In this document: positions 42,345 to 51,046 of the stretch, piece by piece
How positions within the stretch are numbered: the first letter of the stretch is position 1
Layout of the letters: each line of letters starts with the position of its first letter
Assembly (NCBI RefSeq): GCF_003014715.1
Contig: NZ_PYAV01000004.1
Span: 124,001-188,000 of the forward strand
DNA: 64,000 nt
From: Salsuginibacillus halophilus
GTDB taxonomy: Bacteria; Bacillota; Bacilli; Bacillales; Marinococcaceae
Direction of reading: 5' to 3'
Position numbers and translations under genes: made by a program
Notes under the pieces: generated by a model
Seen by the model: only the letters and a program-made list of their open reading frames with translations
Told to the model about the DNA's origin: nothing
The model's database searches: none

Positions 42345-43155
42345 AACCGTGGCTAACTATGCATTTCAACAGAAGCCTTCATCTGTAGGGAACAAGTGCG
42401 ACATCGGTTTGGTCTACGCTATCGCTTGACCTCACCGTGTCTTCTTAGCCTCTTGTACCTCCTCAACTTCCTCGGCAGACAACCGCTGCCTGCGGAATTT
42501 TCGGCTCGTACTGTTCCCGTAGGCGTCGCCGCCGATGCTTGTCAGCCTTGCGTTATTTGATGGTCATGAATTGTAGAAATGGTTTTTATCAATCGCTCTC
42601 TAATTGAATGAATTTCATCACTCATCATAAGAGGATAAAATCGAACAATGAACATAACCTTCACTTCAGACGAACGCTTTTCCGATGGCTTGGCTTCAGC
42701 TAACTTGTTCGATTTGATTGCCAATCGAACAAGTGGATCTTCAGCCTGCGCTTGATCCTTTGGGAGTCGCCGTCCATCGTTTACTTTTCAATTTACGGAT
42801 CATCATTTCCAATGTCTATGGTTCCTTTTATCGCTCATGTAACGTGATTGTGGAATTGACTCACTTATGCGAAAACTAGAAAATCTTAAGGTCAGTCTTT
42901 TAACGAAGATATGGTGCTGTTAATCGTCAATACAACAGTAACGCAGGCACCTTAAATCGTGATTGTTTTCGAGCATGAAGCGTCATAGGTCATGATGTTT
43001 TGTAATTATAACGCACAAGCTCTTCGAGACACTACTTGGAAGCGCAGCAGTCGAAGACCCAGCAATGAGCAGGTTTTTCTTTCTCATGAGGAGGCTGAAA
43101 CCAAGGTAAGCGAGTAGCAAGCTGGGCGCTTATTTTAGGTTTTGTACTTTAATTA
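42345..43155 (-). repeat. mosaic intergenic repeat, copy E (reverse, with inverted internal segment)
   Basis: The R module (with the ~80-bp insert) is in reverse orientation at about 42385-42547, and the element's left end is reversed at about 43129-43148 (TTAGGTTTTGTACTTT). The L hairpin between them (42665-42780; inner arms ACTTGTTCGATT at 42703 and AATCGAACAAGT at 42723) is in forward orientation, so a segment of roughly 240 bp around it is inverted relative to the rest. About 250 bp of sequence not seen in the other copies (42900-43125) has been added, including GAGGAGGCTGAAACC. Confidence 0.78.
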
Positions 43156-43162
43156 CAGTCTG

Positions 43163-43199
43163 AAAGCGGCAAGGCGATTAAAGCCTTGCCGCTTTTTTT
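43163..43199. terminator. bidirectional terminator
   Basis: AAAGCGGCAAGGC (43163-43175) pairs with GCCTTGCCGCTTT (43183-43195), followed by TTTT. It touches the stop codon of the YczE-like gene on the minus strand. Confidence 0.88.
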
Positions 43200-43827
43200 A
43201 TGAGGTCTGGGCTGCAGGTGCGGTCCAACGCAGGCGCAGCTGTTCAATGCGAGGGTAGAAGATTTGAATTAAAGGGCCGAGCGATAAAGCAATAATGATC
43301 GTACCGATACCGATCGGTCCGCCGACGATAAAGGCAAGAACTAAAACAAAAATCTCAAGTAGCGTCTTTGACATGCGCAAACTAAAGCCTGTACGAAAGT
43401 GAACAGCCATCATAAGCTGGTCAATTGGATTGCGGGCAAACTGGGATTGCAAATAAGAGCTGATCCCTGCAGCTGCAAAGCCAAGGCCGGTACTTAAAAA
43501 AGCAACTTGCATCCAAGTACTTGCCGGCGTGAATCCACTAAAAACGATCAACTGCCAGAAATCCACGAATATGCCGACAAGAAAAATTGTTATAACAGCT
43601 GAAGCATCTGGAATTTTCCGTAGTAAATACCCGTTAAGTAAGATTAACAAGCAACCGACCATAAACACCCAGCTGCCCATCGTAAAGCCAAAGCTTGTGC
43701 TTAAACCGACATAAAAAGCATCCCAAGGTCCGGCGCCAAGGTCAGCTAAAATCATTAAGCTGATTCCAAAAGATAAAAATAAGACACCAACGATATAGAA
43801 AGAAAAGATCTTAAAGTGGTTACGCAT
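43198..43827 (-). CDS. YczE/YyaS/YitT-type membrane protein
   Basis: 209 aa with five predicted membrane helices. Typical family start: FYIVGVLFLSFGISLMILADLGAGPWDAFYVGLS, then GSWVFMVGCLLILLNGYLL and ARNPIDQLMMAV. In B. subtilis YczE is needed for some secondary metabolite synthesis; the molecular role is unknown. AAGGAGC lies just before the start codon. It stands alone between repeat E and a 700-bp gap. Confidence 0.85.
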   Translation of the reverse strand: MRNHFKIFSFYIVGVLFLSFGISLMILADLGAGPWDAFYVGLSTSFGFTMGSWVFMVGCLLILLNGYLLRKIPDASAVITIFLVGIFVDFWQLIVFSGFTPASTWMQVAFLSTGLGFAAAGISSYLQSQFARNPIDQLMMAVHFRTGFSLRMSKTLLEIFVLVLAFIVGGPIGIGTIIIALSLGPLIQIFYPRIEQLRLRWTAPAAQTS

Positions 43828-44540
43828 AATATGCTCCTTTGCTGCAAAACTTCAGATGTTGACCCGGGGTAGTTTAGCATAATTGATGTAGGTCGTCCAG
43901 ATATAAAATTTATACAGTTAAAAGCAAAAAAATTTTTATTTAAAGGATATCGAATATGATTTGAATGAAGTGAAACTTCACTGTAGAGGTAATGCGATTG
44001 GTTGAAAAAAATACAGTAATAGACCTTTTTGTATCCATAAAAAGGTTGAAAATATAAGAAAAAAGGATTTCATTCGGCAGATCCATTTATTAAAATTAAA
44101 ATAATTAATTTTAATTTTAGGTGGAAAGAAGGGAAGGGACAGAGAGGTGTAAAGCGAATATGGTTATTTATGGATAGAAAAAATAAAAAAAGAGGCCCGG
44201 CATGCCGGGCACTCAAAGATAAGGTTAACGCACGGAAAAGAGGAGATACTTAATGAAATCCTCTAAGTGAAATTTTAAATCAGTATTTAGAAAAACGCAA
44301 GTACGGATTTCGTGGGTCAAATTTACATACGTGAAACAAACGAATAAAATCCAGACTATATGGGTAACGTAAAATAAAGTGAAGCTTCTTTGAAACTATA
44401 TTTCATACTTAAATTCGGCAGATTTCGAATAATTTTTGTTTGACCCGATATTTCAAAACCTGTATCGTAAGAAATTGTTGCGTTTTTAAAGCAACTATTA
44501 AATAACAAAAATTGGAACTTGGATAAGGAAGGAGATTCCA
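43828..44540. other. 700-bp AT-rich gap with several dyads, no gene found
   Basis: No convincing coding frame. It contains AGTGAA/TTCACT (43968-43981), a 12-bp perfect AT-rich inverted repeat TAAAATTAAAAT (44091-44102) with ATTTTAATTTTA (44108-44119), and a minus-strand terminator at 44181-44210. AGAGGA/TCCTCT flanks a five-codon frame near 44241-44265. Promoters for the divergent YczE-like and BCCT genes must lie here. Confidence 0.55.
44181..44210 (-). terminator. orphan minus-strand terminator
   Basis: GCCCGGCATGCCGGGC (44195-44210), a 16-bp palindrome. On the minus strand it is followed by CTCTTTTTTTATTTTTT, the form of a good terminator. No minus-strand gene is visible between it and the BCCT gene, so it may end a small RNA. 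Confidence 0.65.
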
Positions 44541-46082
44541 TTGACTCAAAAATCAACAGCACAAAAGCTTATCGATTGGCCTGTTCTTGTCATTAGTGGC
44601 GGCTTACTTGTGTTATTCGTTTTGGCCGCGGTGATCGATGCAGCAGCTGTACAAAACTTTGTGGATATGACATTTGGCTGGGCAGTTGAATATTTCGGCG
44701 CTTTTTGGCAGATTTTGTTATTAGCCACGTTCATAACCGCACTTGTCCTCGGCTTTTCAAAGTACGGCCGGGTTCGTCTCGGCGGCATGGACCAACCTGA
44801 GTTAAGTACATTTAAATGGATTTCGATTATTATGTGTACATTGCTTGCCGGCGGGGGCGTTTTCTGGGCCGCTGCAGAGCCGATGTTTCACTTTATGGAT
44901 GTACCGCCGGTGTTTGGGAGTGGCGTAGAAAGTGCCACGTCATCTGCAGTACACCCTGCCCTTGCCCAAAGCTTTCTTCACTGGGGCTTTCTCGCTTGGG
45001 CAATCTTAGGGACGTTAAGCACGATTGTTCTCATGCATGCCCATTACAAAAAAGGGCTTCCGTTAAAACCGCGGACACTGCTTTATCCGTTGTTCGGTGA
45101 GCGGATTGTATACAATAGTGTGTGGGGAACGATCATTGATGCAAGTGCAATTATTTCCGTTGCAGCCGGTACGATTGGTCCGATCGGGTTTTTAGGACTG
45201 CAGGCTGGTTACGGTTTAAATGTGATTTTCGGCATACCAGATACGTATCTTGTTCAACTTTTAATTATTGTGTCACTCGTTGCAATTGCTTCCATATCAG
45301 CAATTACAGGCGTACACCGCGGTATTCAAGTATTGAGCCGCTTTAATGTTATTTTAACGCTTATATTGATCGGATTTATCTTATTAATTGGTCCTGGTGG
45401 CTTTATCATTGATTCTTTCATTGCAGCTTCCGGGATGTATGTGCAGGAGTTTGCACAACTGACAACATTCCGTGGTGCAGATGAATGGCTAGGCTTATGG
45501 ACCGTCTTTTTCTGGGGTTGGTTCCTTGGGTACGGGCCGATGATGGCAATCTTTATTGCCCGCATCACTCGTGGCCGCACGATTCGTGAGCTGGTGCTTG
45601 CCATTGCAATTATTGCTCCTATTGTCACAAACTTCTGGTTTACTGTTGTCGGCGGAAGTGGGATCTTTTATGAGATGCAAAATGAAGGGTCAGTGTCTAA
45701 TGCCTTGTTTGATGAGGGGATGCATGCTGCGATGATGTCAATTGCACAGCAGCTCCCGCTGGGTGCGTATGTCGCTTTCGCATTCCTTGTTGTTACCATT
45801 CTTTTTGTTGTAACGACGACAGATTCAATGTCTTACACCATTTCAATGGCAATTACGGGTAAAACAACACCTGAACCTTGGTTGCGCGTTTTTTGGGCCG
45901 TGGTGATGGGTGCTGTAGCTTCGGTATTGTTATATATGGGTGAAGGCACGGTTGAGGCGCTGCAGTCCTTTATTGTTGTTGCAGCTATCCCGGTATCGCT
46001 GCTGCTTCTGCCAATGATTTGGCTTGGACCGAAGGCAGCGCGCCGCATGGCTGAAGAACAAAAAATTGTACAAAAGAAATAA
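44541..46082 (+). CDS. BCCT family transporter, divergent member
   Basis: 513 aa, about 12 membrane helices, TTG start with GGAAGGAG eight bases upstream. BCCT landmarks: FSKYGRVRLGG after helix 2, GGGVFWAAAEPMFHFMD, FLHWGFLAWAI, and IFIARITRGRTIREL in helix 8-9 region. The glycine motif that is usually GMGIG reads LAGGG here, and the aromatic motif WxSWxPFVG reads FFWGWFLGYGPMM. These changes fall in substrate- and ion-binding regions, so it may carry something other than glycine betaine, or couple to protons instead of sodium. A terminator follows. Confidence 0.86.
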   Translation: MTQKSTAQKLIDWPVLVISGGLLVLFVLAAVIDAAAVQNFVDMTFGWAVEYFGAFWQILLLATFITALVLGFSKYGRVRLGGMDQPELSTFKWISIIMCTLLAGGGVFWAAAEPMFHFMDVPPVFGSGVESATSSAVHPALAQSFLHWGFLAWAILGTLSTIVLMHAHYKKGLPLKPRTLLYPLFGERIVYNSVWGTIIDASAIISVAAGTIGPIGFLGLQAGYGLNVIFGIPDTYLVQLLIIVSLVAIASISAITGVHRGIQVLSRFNVILTLILIGFILLIGPGGFIIDSFIAASGMYVQEFAQLTTFRGADEWLGLWTVFFWGWFLGYGPMMAIFIARITRGRTIRELVLAIAIIAPIVTNFWFTVVGGSGIFYEMQNEGSVSNALFDEGMHAAMMSIAQQLPLGAYVAFAFLVVTILFVVTTTDSMSYTISMAITGKTTPEPWLRVFWAVVMGAVASVLLYMGEGTVEALQSFIVVAAIPVSLLLLPMIWLGPKAARRMAEEQKIVQKK

Positions 46083-46085
46083 ACA

Positions 46086-46124
46086 AAAAGCGAGTCAGGG
46101 AATACCTCCCGGCTCGCTTTTTTC
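46086..46124 (+). terminator. BCCT gene terminator
   Basis: AAAAAGCGAG (46086-46095) pairs with CTCGCTTTTTT (46114-46124) around a weaker inner stem. Confidence 0.88.
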
Positions 46125-46143
46125 GTTCATAAGCGTACTGCTT

Positions 46144-46192
46144 TTGCATTCATTCGGCACGTTATATAATGGAAATTAAATTAAATTAAATT
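46144..46192 (+). promoter_or_regulatory. promoter and AAATT repeat before glycerate kinase
   Basis: TTGCAT (46144-46149) and TATAAT (46165-46170) with 15-base spacing look like a vegetative promoter. Directly after it AAATT is repeated four times (46173-46192), ending five bases before the AGGAGG ribosome site. Repeat length could influence expression. Confidence 0.5.
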
Positions 46193-46208
46193 GACAGGAG
46201 GCCTTAAC

Positions 46209-47339
46209 TTGAGAATTATTGTAGCACCTGATGCTTTTAAGGAAAGCGCGAGCGCACAAGAGGCTGCCGGTGCATTAAAGACCGGCATCGAGCGTGTGGC
46301 GCCGGGGTGGGAAGTGGAAGCTGTTCCGATGTCTGATGGAGGTGAAGGAACGACCCAGTCACTCGTTGATGCCACCGGTGGTACATTTGTGGAAGAAACA
46401 GTTAGCGGCCCGCTTGGCTCACCAGTCACAGCTTTTTATGGGGTTTCAAGTGACCGCAGTCAAGCTTTTATCGAGATGGCTGCCGCTTCAGGTCTTGAAT
46501 TGGTCCCGCAGGCAGAACGAAACCCTCTGCACACATCAACCGCTGGAACTGGTGATCTTATCCGGGCTGCGCTAGATGCAGGTGCGCGGCACTTCATCAT
46601 CGGCATTGGAGGGAGTGCCACAAATGACGGCGGTGCCGGCATGCTTCAAGCGTTAGGTGTCCGCCTGCTTGACACGAATAGTTATGAAGTTAACGCGTCA
46701 GGTGGCACCCTTGCTTCGATTGCACATATGGACTTCTCCAGCCTGGATCCACGCCTTGACGAAGCGCGAATTGAAGTCGCTTGTGATGTTGATAATCCAC
46801 TTTTAGGTCACGATGGAGCGGCTTACGTTTACGGGCCGCAGAAAGGGGCTGACCCTCCCATTCTTGAGCAGCTTGAATCAGGCATGGTTCACTATGCAGA
46901 TGTGCTCGAAGCAGCAGCCGGAAAAAGTGTACGTAACCTGCCTGGAGCGGGGGCAGCAGGTGGACTCGGAGCTGCTTTTCTTGCCCTTGGCGCCGAACTA
47001 AAACCTGGAATTGAAACTGTGATGAACGTCACCGGTTTCCGCGAGCGCCTGCATAGCGCTGATTTAGTTATTACCGGCGAAGGTAAGCTTGATGAACAGA
47101 CGCTTTACGGTAAAACCATTGCCGGTATAGCAGAAGCCGCCGCAGAAGCAAGGGTCTCAGTTATTGCTGTAGCAGGCAGTGTCGAAGTCTCCCAAGAAGA
47201 ACTTTTAGAAGCCGGGATTGCTTCAGCTTTCAGCATCACCCCGCGGCCGATGGCACTCGATGAAGCTATGATGCAGGCAGCTTTTCTGCTTGAAGGCACA
47301 GGGGCCTCTCTAGCTGGCGTCATTCAGGCGATTCGATAG
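46209..47339 (+). CDS. glxK: glycerate kinase
   Basis: 376 aa from TTG 46209, seven bases after AGGAGG; the longer frame would include that ribosome site. Family motifs: IIVAPDAFKESASAQEAA at the start, PMSDGGEGTTQSLVDA, GIGGSATNDGGAGMLQALG, PGAGAAGGLGAAFLALGAEL, and DLVITGEGKLDEQTLYGKT. It phosphorylates D-glycerate to 2- or 3-phosphoglycerate (GlxK/GarK type). It converges with the gluconokinase gene and overlaps it by 20 bp. Together with the neighbouring genes it suggests sugar-acid catabolism. Confidence 0.92.
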   Translation: MRIIVAPDAFKESASAQEAAGALKTGIERVAPGWEVEAVPMSDGGEGTTQSLVDATGGTFVEETVSGPLGSPVTAFYGVSSDRSQAFIEMAAASGLELVPQAERNPLHTSTAGTGDLIRAALDAGARHFIIGIGGSATNDGGAGMLQALGVRLLDTNSYEVNASGGTLASIAHMDFSSLDPRLDEARIEVACDVDNPLLGHDGAAYVYGPQKGADPPILEQLESGMVHYADVLEAAAGKSVRNLPGAGAAGGLGAAFLALGAELKPGIETVMNVTGFRERLHSADLVITGEGKLDEQTLYGKTIAGIAEAAAEARVSVIAVAGSVEVSQEELLEAGIASAFSITPRPMALDEAMMQAAFLLEGTGASLAGVIQAIR

Positions 47340-48846
47340 CAGACTGCTGCTCGCTCAACGCATGCATAACCGGTTGAAGAGCTTCATAAAGTCGGCGATA
47401 GGACTGGTAAGCCGACCGGTAAGCCGATCGGTCGGCTCCCCTCGAGTTGAGGCGTTTTTCCATCGGAACACGCGCCTTAATATTTACAAGCTTTTCTTTT
47501 GGGTCGGCGGCCATACGGGCAAACCACGCCGCGCCCCAAGCTGCACTTTGGTGGGAAACCGGAACTTCCACCGGCTGTTCAAAGATGTCTGCCACAAGCT
47601 GCAGCCAGAAGGGAGACTGGGCGAAGCCGCCGTTCGCATAGATTGCACTCGTTGGTACGCCGTGTTTGTTAAGCGCCTCATGCACGTGGGCCAAATTGTA
47701 CACAACACCTTCCACTCCGGCACGAAGCATGTCAGCAGTGCTGTGGTTATTCGTTAACCCGACAAAGCTTCCGCGCGCTTTAACATCCCAGTAAGGGGCA
47801 CGTTCGCCATGTAAAAGCGGGAGACAGAGCAGATGGTTTGCCCCTGGTGTTGAGCTTGCAGCTGCAGAGAGCAGCGCTGCGGCGTCTTGCTCGTGCTGAT
47901 CACCAATTGTCCGGCTGAGCCAATCCAAAACGTTACCACCGTTGTTTGTCCCACCGCCGATTAACCATAGTTCCTCTGTCACGGCATAACAAAAGGTTGC
48001 CTGCGCCTCGTCTGTCTGCGGTGTGTTTGTTAGCTGCCGAACAGCGCCGCTCGTACCGATCGTCACTGCGGTTTCACCCGGCTGCAGGGCGCCGATGCCG
48101 ATATTGGCAAGTGCGCCATCAGCACCGCCGGCGGCCACTGGTGTTTCAACCGGGAGGCCAGTGCGTTCCGCAGCTTTTGTATGCCACGGTCCGAGAGTAT
48201 ACGTTGGTGGTACAGGGCGGGCAAGTTGTTCAGCCTTGATGCCCGCAGTTTCAAGCGCTAACTCGTCCCACTGCAATGTTTGCATATTGAACAGGCCGGA
48301 CGCCGAAGCTGTACCATAATCGACAACGAATTCACCGAACCAGCGGTAGAGTAACCAGTCTTTGATCGAACAAAACCGTTCGGCTATCAGGTAAGGTTGA
48401 TAGTTTGCATTTTTCATCCAGCACAACTTCGTTAGCGGGCTCATCGGGTGGACTGGTACCCCTGTTCGCTCATATAGCGCTGAAGCTTCACCATTGGAAA
48501 TGAGGCGTTCTGCTTCAGCGTGCGCCCGGCCATCGGAAAAGATAATGACAGGTGATAAAGCTTCACCGCTCTCATCTGTACATATCAAGGTATGCATTGC
48601 AGAAGACAGTCCGATACCGATAAGTTTTTCGGCGGCTATAGGTGCTGAAGTAACAGCTTCTTTTATAGCTTCAAGCGCAGCTTCTTCAATCTCATACGGG
48701 TCTTGTTCAGCATAGCCAAAGACAGGTGATTTCACTGCGTAAAATCGTTCTGCCTCTGCCTGAACCTCCCCGGCGTCATTAAATACGACGGCTTTAGCAC
48801 TTGTTGTGCCTAGATCAAGGCCGGCACTCCAAATCTCTGTCCCCAT
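47320..48846 (-). CDS. gntK: gluconokinase (FGGY carbohydrate kinase)
   Basis: 508 aa. FGGY-kinase start AGLDLGTTSAKAVVF, then GIGLSSAMHTLICTDESGEALSP, the N-terminal signature region SPLTKLCWMKN, GGADGALANIGIGAL, GTSGAVR (phosphate loop) and GGFAQSPFWLQLVADIF near the C-terminus. The AMHTLI and CWMK segments are typical of gluconate kinases (GntK) within the family; xylulokinase is the main alternative. AAAGGAG lies nine bases before the start. It follows the RpiR regulator gene by 15 bp, in the same operon. Confidence 0.88.
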   Translation of the reverse strand: MGTEIWSAGLDLGTTSAKAVVFNDAGEVQAEAERFYAVKSPVFGYAEQDPYEIEEAALEAIKEAVTSAPIAAEKLIGIGLSSAMHTLICTDESGEALSPVIIFSDGRAHAEAERLISNGEASALYERTGVPVHPMSPLTKLCWMKNANYQPYLIAERFCSIKDWLLYRWFGEFVVDYGTASASGLFNMQTLQWDELALETAGIKAEQLARPVPPTYTLGPWHTKAAERTGLPVETPVAAGGADGALANIGIGALQPGETAVTIGTSGAVRQLTNTPQTDEAQATFCYAVTEELWLIGGGTNNGGNVLDWLSRTIGDQHEQDAAALLSAAASSTPGANHLLCLPLLHGERAPYWDVKARGSFVGLTNNHSTADMLRAGVEGVVYNLAHVHEALNKHGVPTSAIYANGGFAQSPFWLQLVADIFEQPVEVPVSHQSAAWGAAWFARMAADPKEKLVNIKARVPMEKRLNSRGADRSAYRSAYQSYRRLYEALQPVMHALSEQQSAIESPE

Positions 48847-48861
48847 GTGGCATTTCTCCTT

Positions 48862-49722
48862 TTACAATCGTTTCTTCGAGATTGCTTTTCTTATTTCTGT
48901 TAATGACTGCTGCATTAATTCTTTTCTCCCCATACTTACCGTTACATATAAAGCATCGATAATACTTAATTGTGCAAGTCGTGAAGCAAGAGCCTCTGAG
49001 CGGTACTCTGTTTCAGTTGAGACCGTATAAAGCGGCACATCAACCCCTTGACTTAATGGTGATTTTGCAAGTGTTGTAATCCCGATCGTTGCGGCTCCAT
49101 GTTCTTTAGCAATTTCAAGGGCTTGCAGGATGTCCCGGTTTGTGCCGGAGTGGGAAATAAAAACCGCCGTATCTTCTTCAGTTAGCTGAGAAGCAGCCAT
49201 CACTTGAAAGTGGGAATCACTGTAAGAAGCTGTTTGCAGCCCGGTCCGCATAAATTTATGGTGTGCATCGTGCGCAATTACCCCGGAGCCGCCATTGCCA
49301 TAAAACTCAATACGCTTTGCATTAGAAATAAGTTGTACAGCCTGCTGTAAATAATCGTTTTCCATGACAGATAACGTTTCTTCAAGAGAACGTATATTGG
49401 AACGGAATACCCGTTCAGCAACTGTACGTTCATCATCACTTTCTTGAATCGTTTCATGAATATCTGTCATTTCATTTTCAACATTTTCAGAAGCAAGGGC
49501 AATTTTCATTGCTTGATAGCCTTTAAAACCGATGCGTTTACAAAAACGAAAGACGGTCGCTTCAGCAACGTTAATTTCTTCAGCGACTTCACTAATGGTG
49601 GAGTGAACGATAACTTCCGGATGGTTCAAAATATAATCAGCGATTTTGCGTTCTTTTTCTCGGAAATCTGCATAAAGGGCTCGTATTCTATGTTTACAGT
49701 GGCTCGTTTCGACAGTAGTCAA
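48862..49722 (-). CDS. RpiR family regulator of the gluconate cluster
   Basis: 286 aa if it starts at TTG 49722, which has AAAGGGG eight bases upstream. An ATG at 49758 would add 12 residues without a ribosome site. HTH region SEVAEEINVAEATVFRFCKRIGFKGYQAMK, then a SIS domain with IEFYGNGGSGVIAHDAHHKFMRTGL and FISHSGTNRDILQALEIAK. It probably senses a phosphosugar such as 6-phosphogluconate and controls gntK and the divergent gnd gene. The intergenic space holds a dyad and a cre-like site. Confidence 0.88.
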   Translation of the reverse strand: MTTVETSHCKHRIRALYADFREKERKIADYILNHPEVIVHSTISEVAEEINVAEATVFRFCKRIGFKGYQAMKIALASENVENEMTDIHETIQESDDERTVAERVFRSNIRSLEETLSVMENDYLQQAVQLISNAKRIEFYGNGGSGVIAHDAHHKFMRTGLQTASYSDSHFQVMAASQLTEEDTAVFISHSGTNRDILQALEIAKEHGAATIGITTLAKSPLSQGVDVPLYTVSTETEYRSEALASRLAQLSIIDALYVTVSMGRKELMQQSLTEIRKAISKKRL

Positions 49723-49944
49723 AGTTATACCCCTTTCAGAAAATGTCATTGTTAACAAAAATATAGCACGAACTTTGGCGCTGCATGAAGAAAACGATTA
49801 CAAAAATGCGAAAAAATTTTTCATTTACTTAAGGGAAGCTTTAAGGGAACATTGAAACTCAATTCATATCTCCATTGTACACATGCCAATATTTCTGTAG
49901 CAAAAAAGCAATTTCGAGAGATTAGCTCTTAAAGATATTATAAA

Positions 49945-49958
49945 AGAAAGCGCTTAAT
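49945..49958 (+). promoter_or_regulatory. candidate catabolite-responsive element
   Basis: AGAAAGCGCTTAAT closely follows the cre consensus (TGWAANCGNTNWCA) in its central ten bases. It lies between the divergent RpiR-gntK and gnd transcription units, 28 bases before the gnd -35 box, a suitable place for CcpA control of gluconate genes. Confidence 0.55.
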
Positions 49959-49985
49959 AAAAAAATATTTTTTCAAAAAAACCTA

Positions 49986-50035
49986 TTGAAAATGAAAAAA
50001 TTTATCTTATAATGTGAATTACAGACGAAATCGTC
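49986..50035 (+). promoter_or_regulatory. gnd promoter with downstream dyad
   Basis: TTGAAA (49986-49991) and TATAAT (50008-50013), 16-base spacing, form a good SigA promoter. Eleven bases downstream GACGA (50024-50028) and TCGTC (50031-50035) form a short dyad that could be a repressor site, plausibly for the RpiR protein. The rest of 49723-50066 is AT-rich without genes. Confidence 0.7.
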
Positions 50036-50066
50036 AGAAATTATTTACACCTAAAGGAGTGGAACG

Positions 50067-50966
50067 ATGGACATCGGATTGATCGGTTTAGGAAAAATGG
50101 GATCTAATCTAGCAAAAAATCTGCTCGACCATCATCACAACGTTGTCGCAAACGATGTCAATCCAGATGCGGTGGATGAAGTCAAAGCTGCCGGGGGGGT
50201 CCCTGCTTATTCCGTTACAGAAGTTGTGAATCAACTTGAATCACCGCGGGCCATTTGGCTGATGGTGCCGGCCGGAGACGTTACAAAACAGGTTGTAACA
50301 GAGCTTCGTGACCAGCTTGAAGCAGGAGACGTCATTATAGACGGGGGTAATTCCAACTATAAAGAGTCACTTGCACGGGCAGAAGAGTTAAAAGAAAAAG
50401 GGATTCACTTTATTGATGCCGGTACAAGCGGTGGGGTAGAAGGTGCACGAAACGGGGCCTGCATTATGATCGGCGGCGACCGGGAAGTTGTTGCTCCCCT
50501 TGAAGATATGTTTTTTGATATCACAATTGAAAACGGTTACCTGCACGCAGGAGAAGTCGGGAGCGGCCACTTTTTAAAGATGGTACACAACGGCATTGAA
50601 TACGGCATGATGCAGGCGATTGCTGAAGGCTTTGAAATCTTAAATAAAAGCGATTTCAACTATGATTACGAAGAGGTTGCCCGGATGTGGAACAGCGGCT
50701 CAGTGATCCGCTCCTGGTTAATGGAACTTGTGCAAAGTGCATTTGCAAAAGATGATAATCTGGATCAAATCCGGGGTGTGATGAACTCTTCCGGTGAAGG
50801 CAAGTGGACAGTGGAAACGGCTTTAGATTTTGAAACGCCGGCTCCGGTTATTGCATTATCGCTTATGATGCGCTTCCGCTCCCAGGAGGATGATACGTTT
50901 ACTGGAAAAGTTGTCGCTGCGCTGCGCAATGAGTTCGGCGGGCATGATGTTGTTGAAAAGTCGTAA
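50067..50966 (+). CDS. gnd: 6-phosphogluconate dehydrogenase (decarboxylating), short NAD-type
   Basis: 299 aa, shorter than the ~470-aa dimeric form, matching the YqeC/GndA-like class. Rossmann start MDIGLIGLGKMGSNLAKNLL, then VIIDGGNSNYKESLARAEEL, FIDAGTSGGVEGARNGACIMIGG, catalytic region GHFLKMVHNGIEYGMMQAIAEGFE, and NSSGEGKWTVE. It oxidises 6-phosphogluconate to ribulose-5-phosphate and CO2. With gluconokinase next door it completes gluconate entry into the pentose phosphate path. AAAGGAG lies before the ATG. Confidence 0.92.
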   Translation: MDIGLIGLGKMGSNLAKNLLDHHHNVVANDVNPDAVDEVKAAGGVPAYSVTEVVNQLESPRAIWLMVPAGDVTKQVVTELRDQLEAGDVIIDGGNSNYKESLARAEELKEKGIHFIDAGTSGGVEGARNGACIMIGGDREVVAPLEDMFFDITIENGYLHAGEVGSGHFLKMVHNGIEYGMMQAIAEGFEILNKSDFNYDYEEVARMWNSGSVIRSWLMELVQSAFAKDDNLDQIRGVMNSSGEGKWTVETALDFETPAPVIALSLMMRFRSQEDDTFTGKVVAALRNEFGGHDVVEKS

Positions 50967-51046
50967 AATGGAAACGGTCTGACCTTGTGCGTTCATAGAG
51001 CGCTGCTGAGGAAAGTGAGCGTGCAGACCGGGGAGGTGCACAAACG

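Noticed and set aside
4179-43155. Interpreting the mosaic repeat as a decayed insertion sequence with a transposase gene
   Set aside because: None of the copies holds even a partial transposase motif, and the conserved parts are hairpins rather than coding sequence.
44356-44562. A 68-codon minus-strand frame before the BCCT gene
   Set aside because: It starts inside the BCCT gene and has no ribosome site. It would end about 150 bp before the orphan terminator, but composition does not support coding.
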